From Litchfieldella rifensis (GTDB lineage: Bacteria > Pseudomonadota > Gammaproteobacteria > Pseudomonadales > Halomonadaceae): a stretch of DNA of 64,000 nucleotides. Location of the stretch: assembly GCF_042646605.1 (NCBI RefSeq), contig NZ_JBHRUG010000005.1, positions 1-64,000 of the forward strand, written 5' to 3'. Shown piece after piece: positions 7,394-16,962 of this stretch (its first letter is position 1; every line of letters begins with the position of its first letter). A program made the translations under genes and the position numbers. The notes below the pieces were generated by a model, which was given only the letters and a program-made list of their open reading frames with translations, was not told where the DNA came from and made no database searches.

Positions 7394-8214
7394 TTTCCGT
7401 TCTTCCTTTCGGGGGCTTGCCAGCGCGGGGCACGCTTTTCGAAGAAGGCGCCGAGTCCTTCCTGGCCTTCATCGCTGATGCGTAATTGGCTGATCACTCG
7501 GCAACAGTGCTCACGAGTGGCGTTACTGTCGGGTTCGCGGGCCACATGGGCGAGCAGGGCCTTGGTGGCACGGCTGGCCTGAGGCGAGGCGGCAAGCAAG
7601 GTATCGATCATGTTTTCGATGGCTGTGTCCATGGAATCGTGATCTACCACGCGGTGCACCAGCCCCAGTTCGAGGGCATGGGCAGCCTCGATGACCTCAG
7701 CGGTCAGCGCGTAGCGGCGCATCTGGCGTGGTCCTATGGCACGCTGCACATAGGGACTGATCACCGCCGGTGACAGGCCCAGCTTGACTTCCGACAGGCA
7801 AAACCGAGCCTGTTCCGAGGCGATCACGATATCGCAGCACGCGGCCAGGCCCACCGCGCCACCGAACGCCGCCCCCTGAACGCGACACAGCGTGGGGCAG
7901 GGCAGGGTATCCAGATCATGCATCAGGCGGGACAGTTCGCGGGAATCGGCCAGGTTATCGTCGATGTCGTATTCGACCATACGCTTCATCCAGCCGAGAT
8001 CGGCCCCGGCGGAGAAATGCTTGCCGACGGACTCCAGCACCACCACGCGCACCTCGCTGCGCTCGGCTGCGGCAGCCAGTCGATCGAGATGAGCGTTGAG
8101 CTCGGCGATCAAGTGGTCGTCGAAGGCGTTGTGCACCTCGGGCTTGTTGAGCGTCAGCCAGGCAATGCCACGGTCGTCGATCTTAAGCTGGGAGTAATTT
8201 GTCGTGTCTGTCAT
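7390..8214 (-). CDS. liuC: Methylglutaconyl-CoA hydratase (enoyl-CoA hydratase family)
   Basis: Hydrates 3-methylglutaconyl-CoA to HMG-CoA in leucine breakdown. It is a crotonase-fold protein of 274 residues with the oxyanion-hole motifs SAGADLGWM and GAAFGGAVGLAACCDIVIAS, followed by FCLSEVKLGLSPAVISPYV. The ATG at 8214 was chosen because GAGG precedes it at good spacing; an in-frame TTG lies at 8223. The assignment to methylglutaconyl-CoA rests on its place between the two carboxylase subunit genes. The upstream gap holds an inverted heptamer-repeat structure. Confidence 0.9.
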   Translation of the reverse strand: MTDTTNYSQLKIDDRGIAWLTLNKPEVHNAFDDHLIAELNAHLDRLAAAAERSEVRVVVLESVGKHFSAGADLGWMKRMVEYDIDDNLADSRELSRLMHDLDTLPCPTLCRVQGAAFGGAVGLAACCDIVIASEQARFCLSEVKLGLSPAVISPYVQRAIGPRQMRRYALTAEVIEAAHALELGLVHRVVDHDSMDTAIENMIDTLLAASPQASRATKALLAHVAREPDSNATREHCCRVISQLRISDEGQEGLGAFFEKRAPRWQAPERKNGK

Positions 8215-8235
8215 GGGCAGCAACCTCTTCGATAG

Positions 8236-8330
8236 AGCTGTAAGCCGTAAGCTTTAAGCTGTAAGAAACCCAGAGTGGTCACCGTAGCGTGCGGAGGAGA
8301 CTTCCAGCTTACAGCTTCAAGCTTCCAGCT
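8236..8330. repeat. Inverted heptamer repeat arrays between liuB and liuC
   Basis: The left arm (about 8236-8265) consists of 7-bp units AGCTGTA, AGCCGTA, AGCTTTA, AGCTGTA. The right arm (about 8301-8330), read on the minus strand, is AGCTGGA, AGCTTGA, AGCTGTA, AGCTGGA. The arms face each other about 35 bp apart, so the liuB-liuC mRNA would fold into a long hairpin. The unit is related to the heptamers at 9973 and 48611. Confidence 0.75.
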
Positions 8331-8348
8331 CCCTTGCGCAGCAAGGGG

Positions 8349-9956
<1,608 letters not shown>

Positions 9957-9972
9957 CGGAATATCCTTTGAC

Positions 9973-10071
9973 GGCTACGGGCTACGGGCTACGGGCTACG
10001 GGCTACGGGCTACGGGCTACGGGCTACGGGCTACGGGCTGCTCGTCGCCCGAAGCTCGCGGCTCGAGGCTG
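9973..10071. repeat. Heptamer tandem array between liuA and liuB
   Basis: Nine near-perfect copies of the 7-mer GGCTACG run from 9973 to about 10035. Degenerate units of the same period follow (AGCTCGC, GGCTCGA, GGCTGAA) to about 10071. The array fills almost the whole 118-bp gap. The 7-bp period would shift reading frame, so it is not coding. See the related arrays at 8236 and 48611. Confidence 0.9.
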
Positions 10072-10074
10072 AAG

Positions 10075-11244
10075 TTATGCCGACTCATTAAATATCTCGC
10101 GCCCAATCAACATCCTTCGAATCTCGCTGGTCCCGGCACCGATTTCGTAGAGTTTGGCATCGCGCAGCAGGCGGCCGGTGGGGTATTCGTTGATGTAGCC
10201 GTTGCCGCCGAGTAGCTGGATGGCGTCGAGCGCGACCTGGGTGGCTTTTTCGGCACAGTAGAGGATCACCCCGGCGGCGTCTTTCCTGGATGTGCGGCCG
10301 CGGTCGCAGGCTGCCGCCACGGTATACAGATAGGCTCGGCAGGCGTTGAGGGTGGTGTACATATCGGCGATCTTGCCCTGCACGAGCTGGAATTCGCCGA
10401 TGCTTTGGCCGAACTGCTTACGTTCGTGCACGTAGGGCACTACGACGTCCATGGCGGCCTGCATGATGCCGATGGGGCCGGCGGCGAGCACGGTGCGCTC
10501 GTAGTCGAGCCCGCTCATCAGCACATTCACCCCCTTGCCTTCCTGGCCCAGGATATTCTCCGCCGGCACGCGGCAGTCCTGGAACACCAGCTCGCAGGTG
10601 TTGGAGCCGCGCATGCCCAGCTTGTCGAGCTTCTGGGCGGTGGAGAAGCCGGGGAAGCTCTTCTCGATGAGGAAGGCGGTGATGCCCTTGGAGCCGGCAT
10701 CGGGATCGGTCTTGGCATAGACCACCAGCACCTCGGCGTCGGGGCCGTTGGTGATCCACATCTTGTTGCCGTTGAGAATGTAGCGCTCGCCGCGCTTCTC
10801 GGCGCGTAGCTTCATGGAGACCACGTCGGAGCCGGCGCCCGGCTCGGACATGGCCAGTGCCCCCACGTGTTCGCCGCTGATCAGCTTGGGCAGGTACTTG
10901 GCTTTCTGCTCGGTGGTGCCGTTGAGCTTGATCTGGTTGACGCATAGGTTGGAGTGAGCGCCGTACGAAAGCCCCACCGAGGCGCTGGCGCGTGAGATCT
11001 CTTCCATGGCGATGCAGTGAGCGAGATAGCCCATGCCGGCGCCGCCGTCCTCTTCGGGCACGGTGATACCGAGCAGGCCCATGTCGCCGAATTTCTGCCA
11101 TAGCTCGTTGGGGAATTCGTTCTTCTCGTCGATCTCGGCCGCGCGCGGAGCGATCTCGTCGCGGGCGAAGGCATTGACCTGGTCGCGCAGCATGACCAGT
11201 GTCTCATCGAGGCCGAAGTCGAGAGGCGTGAAGGGCGTTTGCAT
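10075..11244 (-). CDS. liuA: Isovaleryl-CoA dehydrogenase
   Basis: A FAD enzyme that oxidises isovaleryl-CoA to 3-methylcrotonyl-CoA and passes electrons to electron-transfer flavoprotein. It has 389 residues with the acyl-CoA dehydrogenase order: N helical domain, beta domain (AMSEPGAGSDVVSMK, MWITNG), C helical domain (RKQFGQSIGEFQLVQGKIAD, QLLGGNGYINEYPTGRLLRDAK, EIGAGTSEIRRMLIGRE). The glutamate in SGLDYERTVLA matches the unusual catalytic position of isovaleryl-CoA dehydrogenases. It is the first gene of the liu operon. A LiuR-like operator lies 116 bp upstream. Confidence 0.95.
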   Translation of the reverse strand: MQTPFTPLDFGLDETLVMLRDQVNAFARDEIAPRAAEIDEKNEFPNELWQKFGDMGLLGITVPEEDGGAGMGYLAHCIAMEEISRASASVGLSYGAHSNLCVNQIKLNGTTEQKAKYLPKLISGEHVGALAMSEPGAGSDVVSMKLRAEKRGERYILNGNKMWITNGPDAEVLVVYAKTDPDAGSKGITAFLIEKSFPGFSTAQKLDKLGMRGSNTCELVFQDCRVPAENILGQEGKGVNVLMSGLDYERTVLAAGPIGIMQAAMDVVVPYVHERKQFGQSIGEFQLVQGKIADMYTTLNACRAYLYTVAAACDRGRTSRKDAAGVILYCAEKATQVALDAIQLLGGNGYINEYPTGRLLRDAKLYEIGAGTSEIRRMLIGREIFNESA

Positions 11245-11359
11245 GGCGTGGCTCCTGTCTCGAGTCCTGGAGAGCGTAGGCTGGGTAGGGTTGCCGCTTT
11301 ATGTCCAGGACCTTCAAGCATTGTGTCTTGTTGAAAAGATAGTCCAAGACTAGGTGGAG

Positions 11360-11375
11360 TTGACGTTTACGTAAA
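11360..11375 (-). promoter_or_regulatory. LiuR-like operator upstream of liuA
   Basis: TTGACGTTTACGTAAA is an imperfect palindrome of the TTnACGTnnACGTnAA type that I recall as the binding motif of the MerR-family regulator LiuR in proteobacteria. It sits upstream of liuA and downstream of the LysR gene's terminator. The match to LiuR is from memory; no liuR gene is next to the operon. Confidence 0.5.
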
Positions 11376-11422
11376 GTGTAAGTTTTGAGGCTTTCGACGA
11401 ATGTCGAAGTGGAGAGGAAGGA

Positions 11423-11450
11423 GAACGGCGAGTCGAGAGGCTCGCCGTTC
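11423..11450 (-). terminator. Hairpin terminator of the LysR gene
   Basis: GAACGGCGAG (11423-11432) pairs with CTCGCCGTTC (11441-11450) around an 8-base loop. On the minus strand it lies about 60 bp after the LysR stop and is followed by a pyrimidine-rich CTCCTTCCTCTCC rather than a clean T-run. It separates the regulator from the liu promoter. Confidence 0.55.
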
Positions 11451-11511
11451 TGGTGAGAGGCTTAGCCAGCCGATCCGCTGGTGGTAGAGGGAAATGTCCT
11501 GCGTCGTGGGG

Positions 11512-12414
11512 TCAGTGGCTAAAGCTGGTAGCCAGTTCCTGAAAGGCTCTGGCGGGCCCCGAAAGAGGCTTATGTTGGGCCCAGGCGAGACCGACTTCCA
11601 TGGTGGGAATCGGATCATCCAAGTCGATGTGCTCGATGCGCCTACCCTCCAGTGACCAGGGCCGGTAGACCATGTCGGAGAGGATGCTAATGCCGGTGCC
11701 ATTCGCCACCATGCTACGCACCGCTTCCACCGACGACGTCTTGAACAGGATGTTGGGAGTGAGGCCAGTGGGCTTCCAGTACCTCATGGCGGTCTGATCC
11801 GCTTCATCCACCGTCAGCATGATGTACGGCTCGTCTATCAGGTCATGTAGGCCGACCCTGTCACGCATCAGTAGTGGATGGTGGCTGCTCACCCACAGGC
11901 GGCGTGGCGAATGGATCAGTGGTTCACGCTCCAGTCCCGAGGTCTGGTCGATGTTCGAGGTCAATACGATGGCCAGGTCGAACTCGCCGGATGTCAGCCC
12001 CTGCTGGATGGCGGGGCGAGGTACCTCGTGGGGTCTGACCTGAACGCCGGGGTAGCGACGCTGGAAGCGTGCCAGCAGCGGTGGGATGAAGTAACCCGCA
12101 ACCGTGTAGCTCATGGCCAGATTCAAGGTCCCGGTCACTGCGGCAGTGTTGTCCTGGAGGCTATCGAAGGCTTCATCGACGGCCTGGAACACATGGCGTA
12201 CCTGGTGCAGGAAGCGGTTGCCTTGTCGAGTGAGCGCCATGCCCTGCGACGTGCGCTGGAAGAGTGCCACGCCCAATTGTTCCTCGATTTCGCGTACGCC
12301 GGTGGTGATGGATGACTGGGAGACGTTGAGGTCCACCGCCGCTTGGGTGACCTTGCCGCTTTCGGCCACCGCCAGGAAGTAACGCATCTTGCGCAGTGAG
12401 AGATCGCGTGACAT
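11512..12414 (-). CDS. LysR-family transcriptional regulator (probable pxp regulator)
   Basis: A 300-residue LysR protein. The N-terminal helix-turn-helix reads MRYFLAVAESGKVTQAAVDL then NVSQSSITTGVREIEEQLGV. The effector domain follows, with LNLAMSYTVAGYFIPPLLAR and FDLAIVLTSN. The start at 12414 (MSRDLSLRKMRYF) gives normal LysR length; the open frame continues 131 codons upstream into the divergent gene and is not believable there. It is divergent from pxpA with 111 bp between the starts, the usual LysR layout, so it probably responds to 5-oxoproline or a related compound. Confidence 0.85.
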   Translation of the reverse strand: MSRDLSLRKMRYFLAVAESGKVTQAAVDLNVSQSSITTGVREIEEQLGVALFQRTSQGMALTRQGNRFLHQVRHVFQAVDEAFDSLQDNTAAVTGTLNLAMSYTVAGYFIPPLLARFQRRYPGVQVRPHEVPRPAIQQGLTSGEFDLAIVLTSNIDQTSGLEREPLIHSPRRLWVSSHHPLLMRDRVGLHDLIDEPYIMLTVDEADQTAMRYWKPTGLTPNILFKTSSVEAVRSMVANGTGISILSDMVYRPWSLEGRRIEHIDLDDPIPTMEVGLAWAQHKPLSGPARAFQELATSFSH

Positions 12415-12525
12415 GGGAGTCTTGTCCTGTGTTCGGATTTTTTGAAGATACAGAACAAGAATTAATAATTCCATATGTCTCCTAAGGCTGTAATAAATGA
12501 ATGACGCCATTTGAGGAGACACGCC

Positions 12526-13284
12526 ATGACAACAACGATCGACTTGAACGCGGATATGGGGGAGGGCTTCGGCGCTTGGCAGATCGGTGATGGGGTCGAC
12601 GCGCAGATCATGCCATTGATCAGCTCCGCCAACGTGGCGGCGGGCTTCCACGCCGGCGACCCGACCACCATGGCCGGCAACCTTCGCCAGGCGGCGGAGC
12701 ATGGCGTAGCCGTGGGGGTGCATCCCGGTTTTCGCGATCTGGTCGGCTTCGGGCGGCGTCACATCGATGCGTCCGTCGAGGAACTGGTCAACGACGCGCT
12801 CTACCAACTGGGCGCACTGCGTGAACTCGCCGCCCGCGAGGGGCTGTCACTTCACCACTTCAAACTGCACGGTGCGCTGTTCATGCATGCCGCCCACGAT
12901 GACGAATTCGCCCAGGCGTTGTGCAGGGCACTCGAGCAAGTTGCCCCCTCCCTGCCGATCTACTGTCTGGCGGGTACCGCCATTGACCGGGCGGCCTGCG
13001 AGGCGGGCTTGAGGTGTGTTCACGAGTTCTACGCCGATCGCGACTACAACGACGAGGGCAGCATCGTCTTCGTGCGCAAGGTCAAGCCACTCGACCCGCA
13101 GGCGGTGGCACGGAAGGTGCTTAGAGCTTGCCACGAGGGGGTGGTCGAGGCTGTCAGTGGCAAGCAGGTACCCGTCAGTTTCCAATCGATCTGCATTCAC
13201 AGCGATACGCCTGGTGCCCTGTCGCTCGTCCAGTCCGTGCGCAGCGCATTGGATCAGGCTGGGATCCAGGTCAAGGCACCCTGA
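12526..13284 (+). CDS. pxpA: 5-oxoprolinase subunit PxpA (LamB/YcsF family)
   Basis: One of three subunits of the bacterial ATP-dependent 5-oxoprolinase, which opens 5-oxoproline to glutamate. It has 252 residues. Family motifs are IDLNADMGEGFGAW at the N terminus, SSANVAAGFHAGDP, VGVHPGFRDLVGFGRR, LKPHGAL-type FKLHGALF, EFYADRDYND, and SICIHSDTPGA near the end. The start has GAGGAG upstream. It begins an operon with biotin carrier, biotin carboxylase, pxpB, pxpC and a permease. Confidence 0.9.
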   Translation: MTTTIDLNADMGEGFGAWQIGDGVDAQIMPLISSANVAAGFHAGDPTTMAGNLRQAAEHGVAVGVHPGFRDLVGFGRRHIDASVEELVNDALYQLGALRELAAREGLSLHHFKLHGALFMHAAHDDEFAQALCRALEQVAPSLPIYCLAGTAIDRAACEAGLRCVHEFYADRDYNDEGSIVFVRKVKPLDPQAVARKVLRACHEGVVEAVSGKQVPVSFQSICIHSDTPGALSLVQSVRSALDQAGIQVKAP

Positions 13285-13332
13285 GTCGGGCCACATCACT
13301 CTCATAATCACAATTCAGAAGGAGACAACACC

Positions 13333-13578
13333 ATGTCGCAGCAGGATATCCAGGCTCCTTTCCCCGGTGTGTTCTACCGCCGCCCGTCGCCTGACAAGCC
13401 ACCTTTCGTGGAAGAAGGGCAGCAGGTAGAGACGGACTCGGTGATCGGGCTTCTCGAAGTCATGAAGCAATTCTTCGAACTCAAGACCGATGAGGCAGGC
13501 ACCATCACCGCCTTCCAGGTCGAGGAGGAAACCGTCGTCGAGGCTGGCCAGTCCATCGCGGTGCTGGAGGTGAAGTGA
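13333..13578 (+). CDS. Small biotin carboxyl carrier protein
   Basis: An 81-residue protein that is a bare biotinyl domain: APFPGVFYRRPSP at the start, LLEVMKQFFELK with the biotin-accepting Lys in the EVMK motif, and the mirror-half DEAGTITAF..VEAGQSIAVLEVK. It is about half the length of the AccB of fatty acid synthesis (usually 150+ residues), lacking the N-terminal region and linker. Its stop overlaps the start of the biotin carboxylase gene (TGATG), so the two are co-translated. It is probably the carrier for that enzyme rather than for fatty acid synthesis. Confidence 0.85.
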   Translation: MSQQDIQAPFPGVFYRRPSPDKPPFVEEGQQVETDSVIGLLEVMKQFFELKTDEAGTITAFQVEEETVVEAGQSIAVLEVK

Positions 13579-14960
13579 TGATTCGTCGACTGCTGATCGT
13601 CAATCGTGGCGAGATCGCGCTGCGAGTGGTGCGTGCCGCTCGTGAACTCGGTATGTGCAGCATCGTTGCCCATAGCGAGGCCGATACCGATAGTCTGGCT
13701 GTGCAGCGAGCCGATGAAGCGGTTTGCATTGGCCCGCCACAGGCCTCCAAGAGCTATTTGAACATCGAGGCGATACTCCAGGCCGCGGAAAGCGTGGGGG
13801 CCGATGCCGTGCATCCTGGCTATGGCTTTCTCTCCGAGAGCGCCGAATTTGCCCGGGCAGTGAAGGCGGCGGGGATGGTATTCGTCGGCCCGGAGGCATC
13901 GATCATCGAACGCATGGGTGACAAGGCCATGGCACGCCAGACGGCGATCGATGCCGGGGTGCCGGTGGTGCCGGGCTCGCCATACGCGGTGAGCGATCTG
14001 GACGAGGCGTTGGCCGTGGCCGAGAGTGTGGGCTTCCCGCTGCTCATCAAGGCAGCCGCCGGTGGTGGTGGACGCGGCATCCGGGTGGCGGAAAACGCCG
14101 CGGAGCTTCGTGAACAGCTGCCCATGGCGCAGACCGAGGCGCGCACCGCCTTCGGTGATGACCGCGTCTACCTCGAGCGATTCATCGAACGCGCCCGCCA
14201 CATCGAGGTCCAGATCCTCGGCGATGGAGAGCGGGCCATCCATTTCTTCGAGCGTGAATGCTCGCTACAGCGGCGCCGGCAGAAGGTGTTCGAGGAGTGT
14301 CCCTCGCCGGCTCTCGATGACACGACCCGAGAATCGCTGTGCCGCTCGGCGGTGGCCCTGGCGGAGCATGTCGGTTACTTCGGTGCCGGTACCCTCGAAT
14401 ATCTCTACGACGACACCACTGGCGAGTTCTTCTTCATCGAGATGAACACCCGGATCCAGGTCGAGCACCCGATCACCGAGGCAGTCACTGGGGTCGACCT
14501 AGTGCGCGAGATGCTGCGTCTGGCACGTCGTGAGCACCTACGCTTCGCCCAGCAGGATATCCAGCGTCGCGGCTGGGCGGTAGAGATGCGCATCAATGCC
14601 GAAGATCCCGAGCGAGGCTTCTTTCCGTCATCCGGACAGGTGCAACGGTTGGTCTGGCCTTCAGGGCCCGGTATCCGCATCGACAGTGGCCTTTACGAAG
14701 GCTACCGCATGCCGCCTTTCTACGATTCCCTGGTGGCCAAGCTGATCGTCTGGGACGAATGCCGCGAAAGCGCACTGATCCGTGCCGGCCGCGCTTTGGA
14801 CGAGTTCACCCTCGAGGGGTTCGCCACCACGGCGGCACTGCATCGGCGCCTGGTCGATGATGCGGAGGTGCGCCGGGGCGCGGTGGATACCGGCTTTCTC
14901 GAGCGTTGGCTGGAAGCGGAGCCCACACCCACGCCAAGCGATAAGGAGGTGGTGTCATGA
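13578..14960 (+). CDS. Biotin carboxylase (AccC-like) of the pxp operon
   Basis: A 460-residue biotin carboxylase: N domain (IVNRGEIALRVVRAARELGM), ATP-grasp domain with KAAAGGGGRGIRV, EMNTRIQVEHPITEAVTGVD with the catalytic Glu/Arg/His cluster, and C domain (EMRINAEDPERGFFPSSG). The ATG at 13578 overlaps the biotin carrier stop codon; a GTG at 13575 is possible. It ends in an ATGA overlap with pxpB. Housekeeping accC normally follows accB and serves acetyl-CoA carboxylase. Here it sits among 5-oxoprolinase subunits, implying a separate biotin-dependent carboxylation coupled to PxpBC. Confidence 0.9.
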   Translation: MIRRLLIVNRGEIALRVVRAARELGMCSIVAHSEADTDSLAVQRADEAVCIGPPQASKSYLNIEAILQAAESVGADAVHPGYGFLSESAEFARAVKAAGMVFVGPEASIIERMGDKAMARQTAIDAGVPVVPGSPYAVSDLDEALAVAESVGFPLLIKAAAGGGGRGIRVAENAAELREQLPMAQTEARTAFGDDRVYLERFIERARHIEVQILGDGERAIHFFERECSLQRRRQKVFEECPSPALDDTTRESLCRSAVALAEHVGYFGAGTLEYLYDDTTGEFFFIEMNTRIQVEHPITEAVTGVDLVREMLRLARREHLRFAQQDIQRRGWAVEMRINAEDPERGFFPSSGQVQRLVWPSGPGIRIDSGLYEGYRMPPFYDSLVAKLIVWDECRESALIRAGRALDEFTLEGFATTAALHRRLVDDAEVRRGAVDTGFLERWLEAEPTPTPSDKEVVS

Positions 14961-15853
14961 GTGCTGACAAGATGACGCCGGCACGTTATAGCCTGGCCGC
15001 CGACGAATTCATGTTCGTGGAATTGAGCGAGGAGATGACGCTCGAGGCGTTCTTTCGCTCGATCTCCATCACCCAGCGGCTCAAGGCCACGTCCGTACCG
15101 GGCATCATCGAGATCTGTCCGGCCAATGCTTCCTACCAAGTGCGCTACGATCCCGACCAACTCTCCGCCGCCTCGCTGCAGGAAGTCCTGGAGTCGCTGG
15201 ATCGCGAGGTCTCGGCGCAACAGGTGCGTACCATCGAGACGCGGGTGATCGAGGTGCCGGTGCTCTATAACGATCCCTGGACCCACGAAACCCTGATGCG
15301 TTTTCGCGATCGCCACCAGGATCCCAGTGGTACCGATCTCGACTATGCCGCGCGGATCAACGGCTATGACAGCGTCGAGGCCTTCATCGAGGCGCACAGC
15401 GGCAGCCCCTGGTTCGTCTCGATGGTGGGGTTCGTGGCGGGCTTGCCATTCATGTACCAGATGGTGCCGCGTGAGCGACAGATCCAGGTGCCCAAGTACC
15501 TGCGCCCTCGTACCGACACGCCCAAGCAGACCGTGGGCTATGGCGGCTGCTTCAGTTGCATCTACTCCGTGCGTGGCGCCGGTGGCTACCAGATGTTCGG
15601 GGTCACCCCGATGCCGATCTACGACCCGGCCGACCAACAACCGCACATCGACGATTCGATGATCTTCTTCCGTCCCGGCGACATCGTGAAGCATCGGTCC
15701 ATCGACCGCGACGAGTACGATCACCTGCTGGCCGATGCCGAGGCCGGGCGTTTCGAACCCCGGGTGGTGCCGTTCACTTTCGACCTGGACGACTTCAACC
15801 GTGACCCCGATGGCTATGCCAGTCGTGTAAAGGAGGTGCTTCATGACCATTGA
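14957..15853 (+). CDS. pxpB: 5-oxoprolinase subunit PxpB (KipI / allophanate hydrolase subunit 1 family)
   Basis: A 298-residue protein of the KipI / AHS1 family: VEIPVLY-like VIEVPVLYNDPWTHE, FVSMVGFVAGLPFMYQM (F.PGFPYL-type motif), PMPIYDPADQQP, and FRPGDIVKHRSID. It pairs with PxpC to form the ATP-using part of 5-oxoprolinase. It overlaps both neighbours (4 bp with the carboxylase, 11 bp with pxpC), typical of a tightly coupled complex. It is longer than Bacillus KipI (about 240), with extra N- and C-terminal sequence. Related proteins are also called allophanate hydrolase subunit 1. Confidence 0.85.
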   Translation: MSADKMTPARYSLAADEFMFVELSEEMTLEAFFRSISITQRLKATSVPGIIEICPANASYQVRYDPDQLSAASLQEVLESLDREVSAQQVRTIETRVIEVPVLYNDPWTHETLMRFRDRHQDPSGTDLDYAARINGYDSVEAFIEAHSGSPWFVSMVGFVAGLPFMYQMVPRERQIQVPKYLRPRTDTPKQTVGYGGCFSCIYSVRGAGGYQMFGVTPMPIYDPADQQPHIDDSMIFFRPGDIVKHRSIDRDEYDHLLADAEAGRFEPRVVPFTFDLDDFNRDPDGYASRVKEVLHDH

Positions 15854-16814
15854 CGTGATCAAGCCCGGGCTTGCCACCTCCATTCAGGACACCGGCCGCC
15901 AGGGCAACTACCACCTCGGGATTCCGCCATCCGGGGGCATGGACCAGCGCTCCCTGCGCGCGGCCAATCTGCTGCTCGGAAACCCCGAAGGGGCCGCGGT
16001 GCTGGAATGTGCCTTGATGGGGCCGGAACTAAGGTTCAACGAAAGCTGCTGTGTCGCTGCCTGTGGGGCCGAGATGACACCGCGGGTCAACGGTGAGGCG
16101 CAGCCCCTCAATGAGGTGTTCCGCGTGCCGGCGGGGGCGACCTTGAGCTTCGACTTCGTCAAGGCCGGGGCCAGGCTCTATCTGGCCATCGAGGGTGGCA
16201 TCGATGTGCCCGAGAAGCTCGGTAGCCGCAGCACCTATGCGCTGGGTAGCCTGGGTGGTCTGAATGGTCGACCGCTGCAAGCTGGCGACCGGTTGAGCCT
16301 GTTGCCATCTTCCGCCGCTGCCCGTGAAGGGCGCCAGTTGCCGGAGGCGCTGATTCCGCAGTTCTCCAAGCACAACATGCTGCGCGTGGTGCCAGGCATC
16401 TACGATCACCGGCTGACCGACGAGAGCCGTGAGCGCTTCTACGAAGAGGAATGGACGGTGGCCTCCGAAGCCGACCGTATCGGCTATCGCATGAAGGGGG
16501 GCAGTTCATTGTCGTTTATCGAGCGCGAGCCGCCGTTCGGTGCCGGCGACGACCCCTCGAATATCGTCGATGCCTGCTACCCGATCGGTTCCATCCAAGT
16601 GCCCAGCGGCAGCGAGCCGATCATCCTGCATCGCGATGCCGTGTCCGGTGGTGGCTACGCGATGATCGGTACCGTGATCAGTGCCGACATGGACTGGGTC
16701 GGACAGATCCAGCCCCACCAGAAGGTTCGCTTTGTGGCGGTCAGCCTGGAGGAGGCTCTGACCGCCCGTGCGGAATACCGGAAGGGGATGGAGGCCCTGC
16801 GTCAGATGCCATGA
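15843..16814 (+). CDS. pxpC: 5-oxoprolinase subunit PxpC (KipA / biotin-dependent carboxyltransferase family)
   Basis: A 323-residue KipA / AHS2-family protein. Motifs are IKPGLATSIQDTGRQGNYHL, PPSGGMDQRSLRAANLLLGN, AVLECALMGPEL, YLAIEGGIDVP, GSRSTYALGSLGG, ADRIGYRMKG, and GGYAMIGTVISADMDWVGQI. Known members act with PxpB in 5-oxoproline hydrolysis. The family is also annotated as biotin-dependent carboxyltransferase because of similarity to the urea carboxylase domain, of interest here given the biotin genes in the same operon. A 148-bp gap precedes the permease. Confidence 0.85.
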   Translation: MTIDVIKPGLATSIQDTGRQGNYHLGIPPSGGMDQRSLRAANLLLGNPEGAAVLECALMGPELRFNESCCVAACGAEMTPRVNGEAQPLNEVFRVPAGATLSFDFVKAGARLYLAIEGGIDVPEKLGSRSTYALGSLGGLNGRPLQAGDRLSLLPSSAAAREGRQLPEALIPQFSKHNMLRVVPGIYDHRLTDESRERFYEEEWTVASEADRIGYRMKGGSSLSFIEREPPFGAGDDPSNIVDACYPIGSIQVPSGSEPIILHRDAVSGGGYAMIGTVISADMDWVGQIQPHQKVRFVAVSLEEALTARAEYRKGMEALRQMP

Positions 16815-16962
16815 TCGCCATGCTCTCCGTGAGCCAGGTGGCTGCCGGTGCAGGTGTGACCTAAGCCATCCCGGTTCTCTCATTGACCAACCTGAGTGTC
16901 GCCGATTTCGGCGGTGCAGGGGGTCGTCTGTCCTGAAGACAAGCACAACAAAGGTATTCGAG

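Noticed and set aside
13578..14960. Housekeeping accC of acetyl-CoA carboxylase
   Set aside because: Its partner carrier is half-size and both lie inside the pxp operon with overlapping frames, so a pathway-specific role is more likely.
14720..15883. 387-codon minus-strand open frame across biotin carboxylase and pxpB
   Set aside because: Antisense to two overlapping, well-supported genes; no domain.
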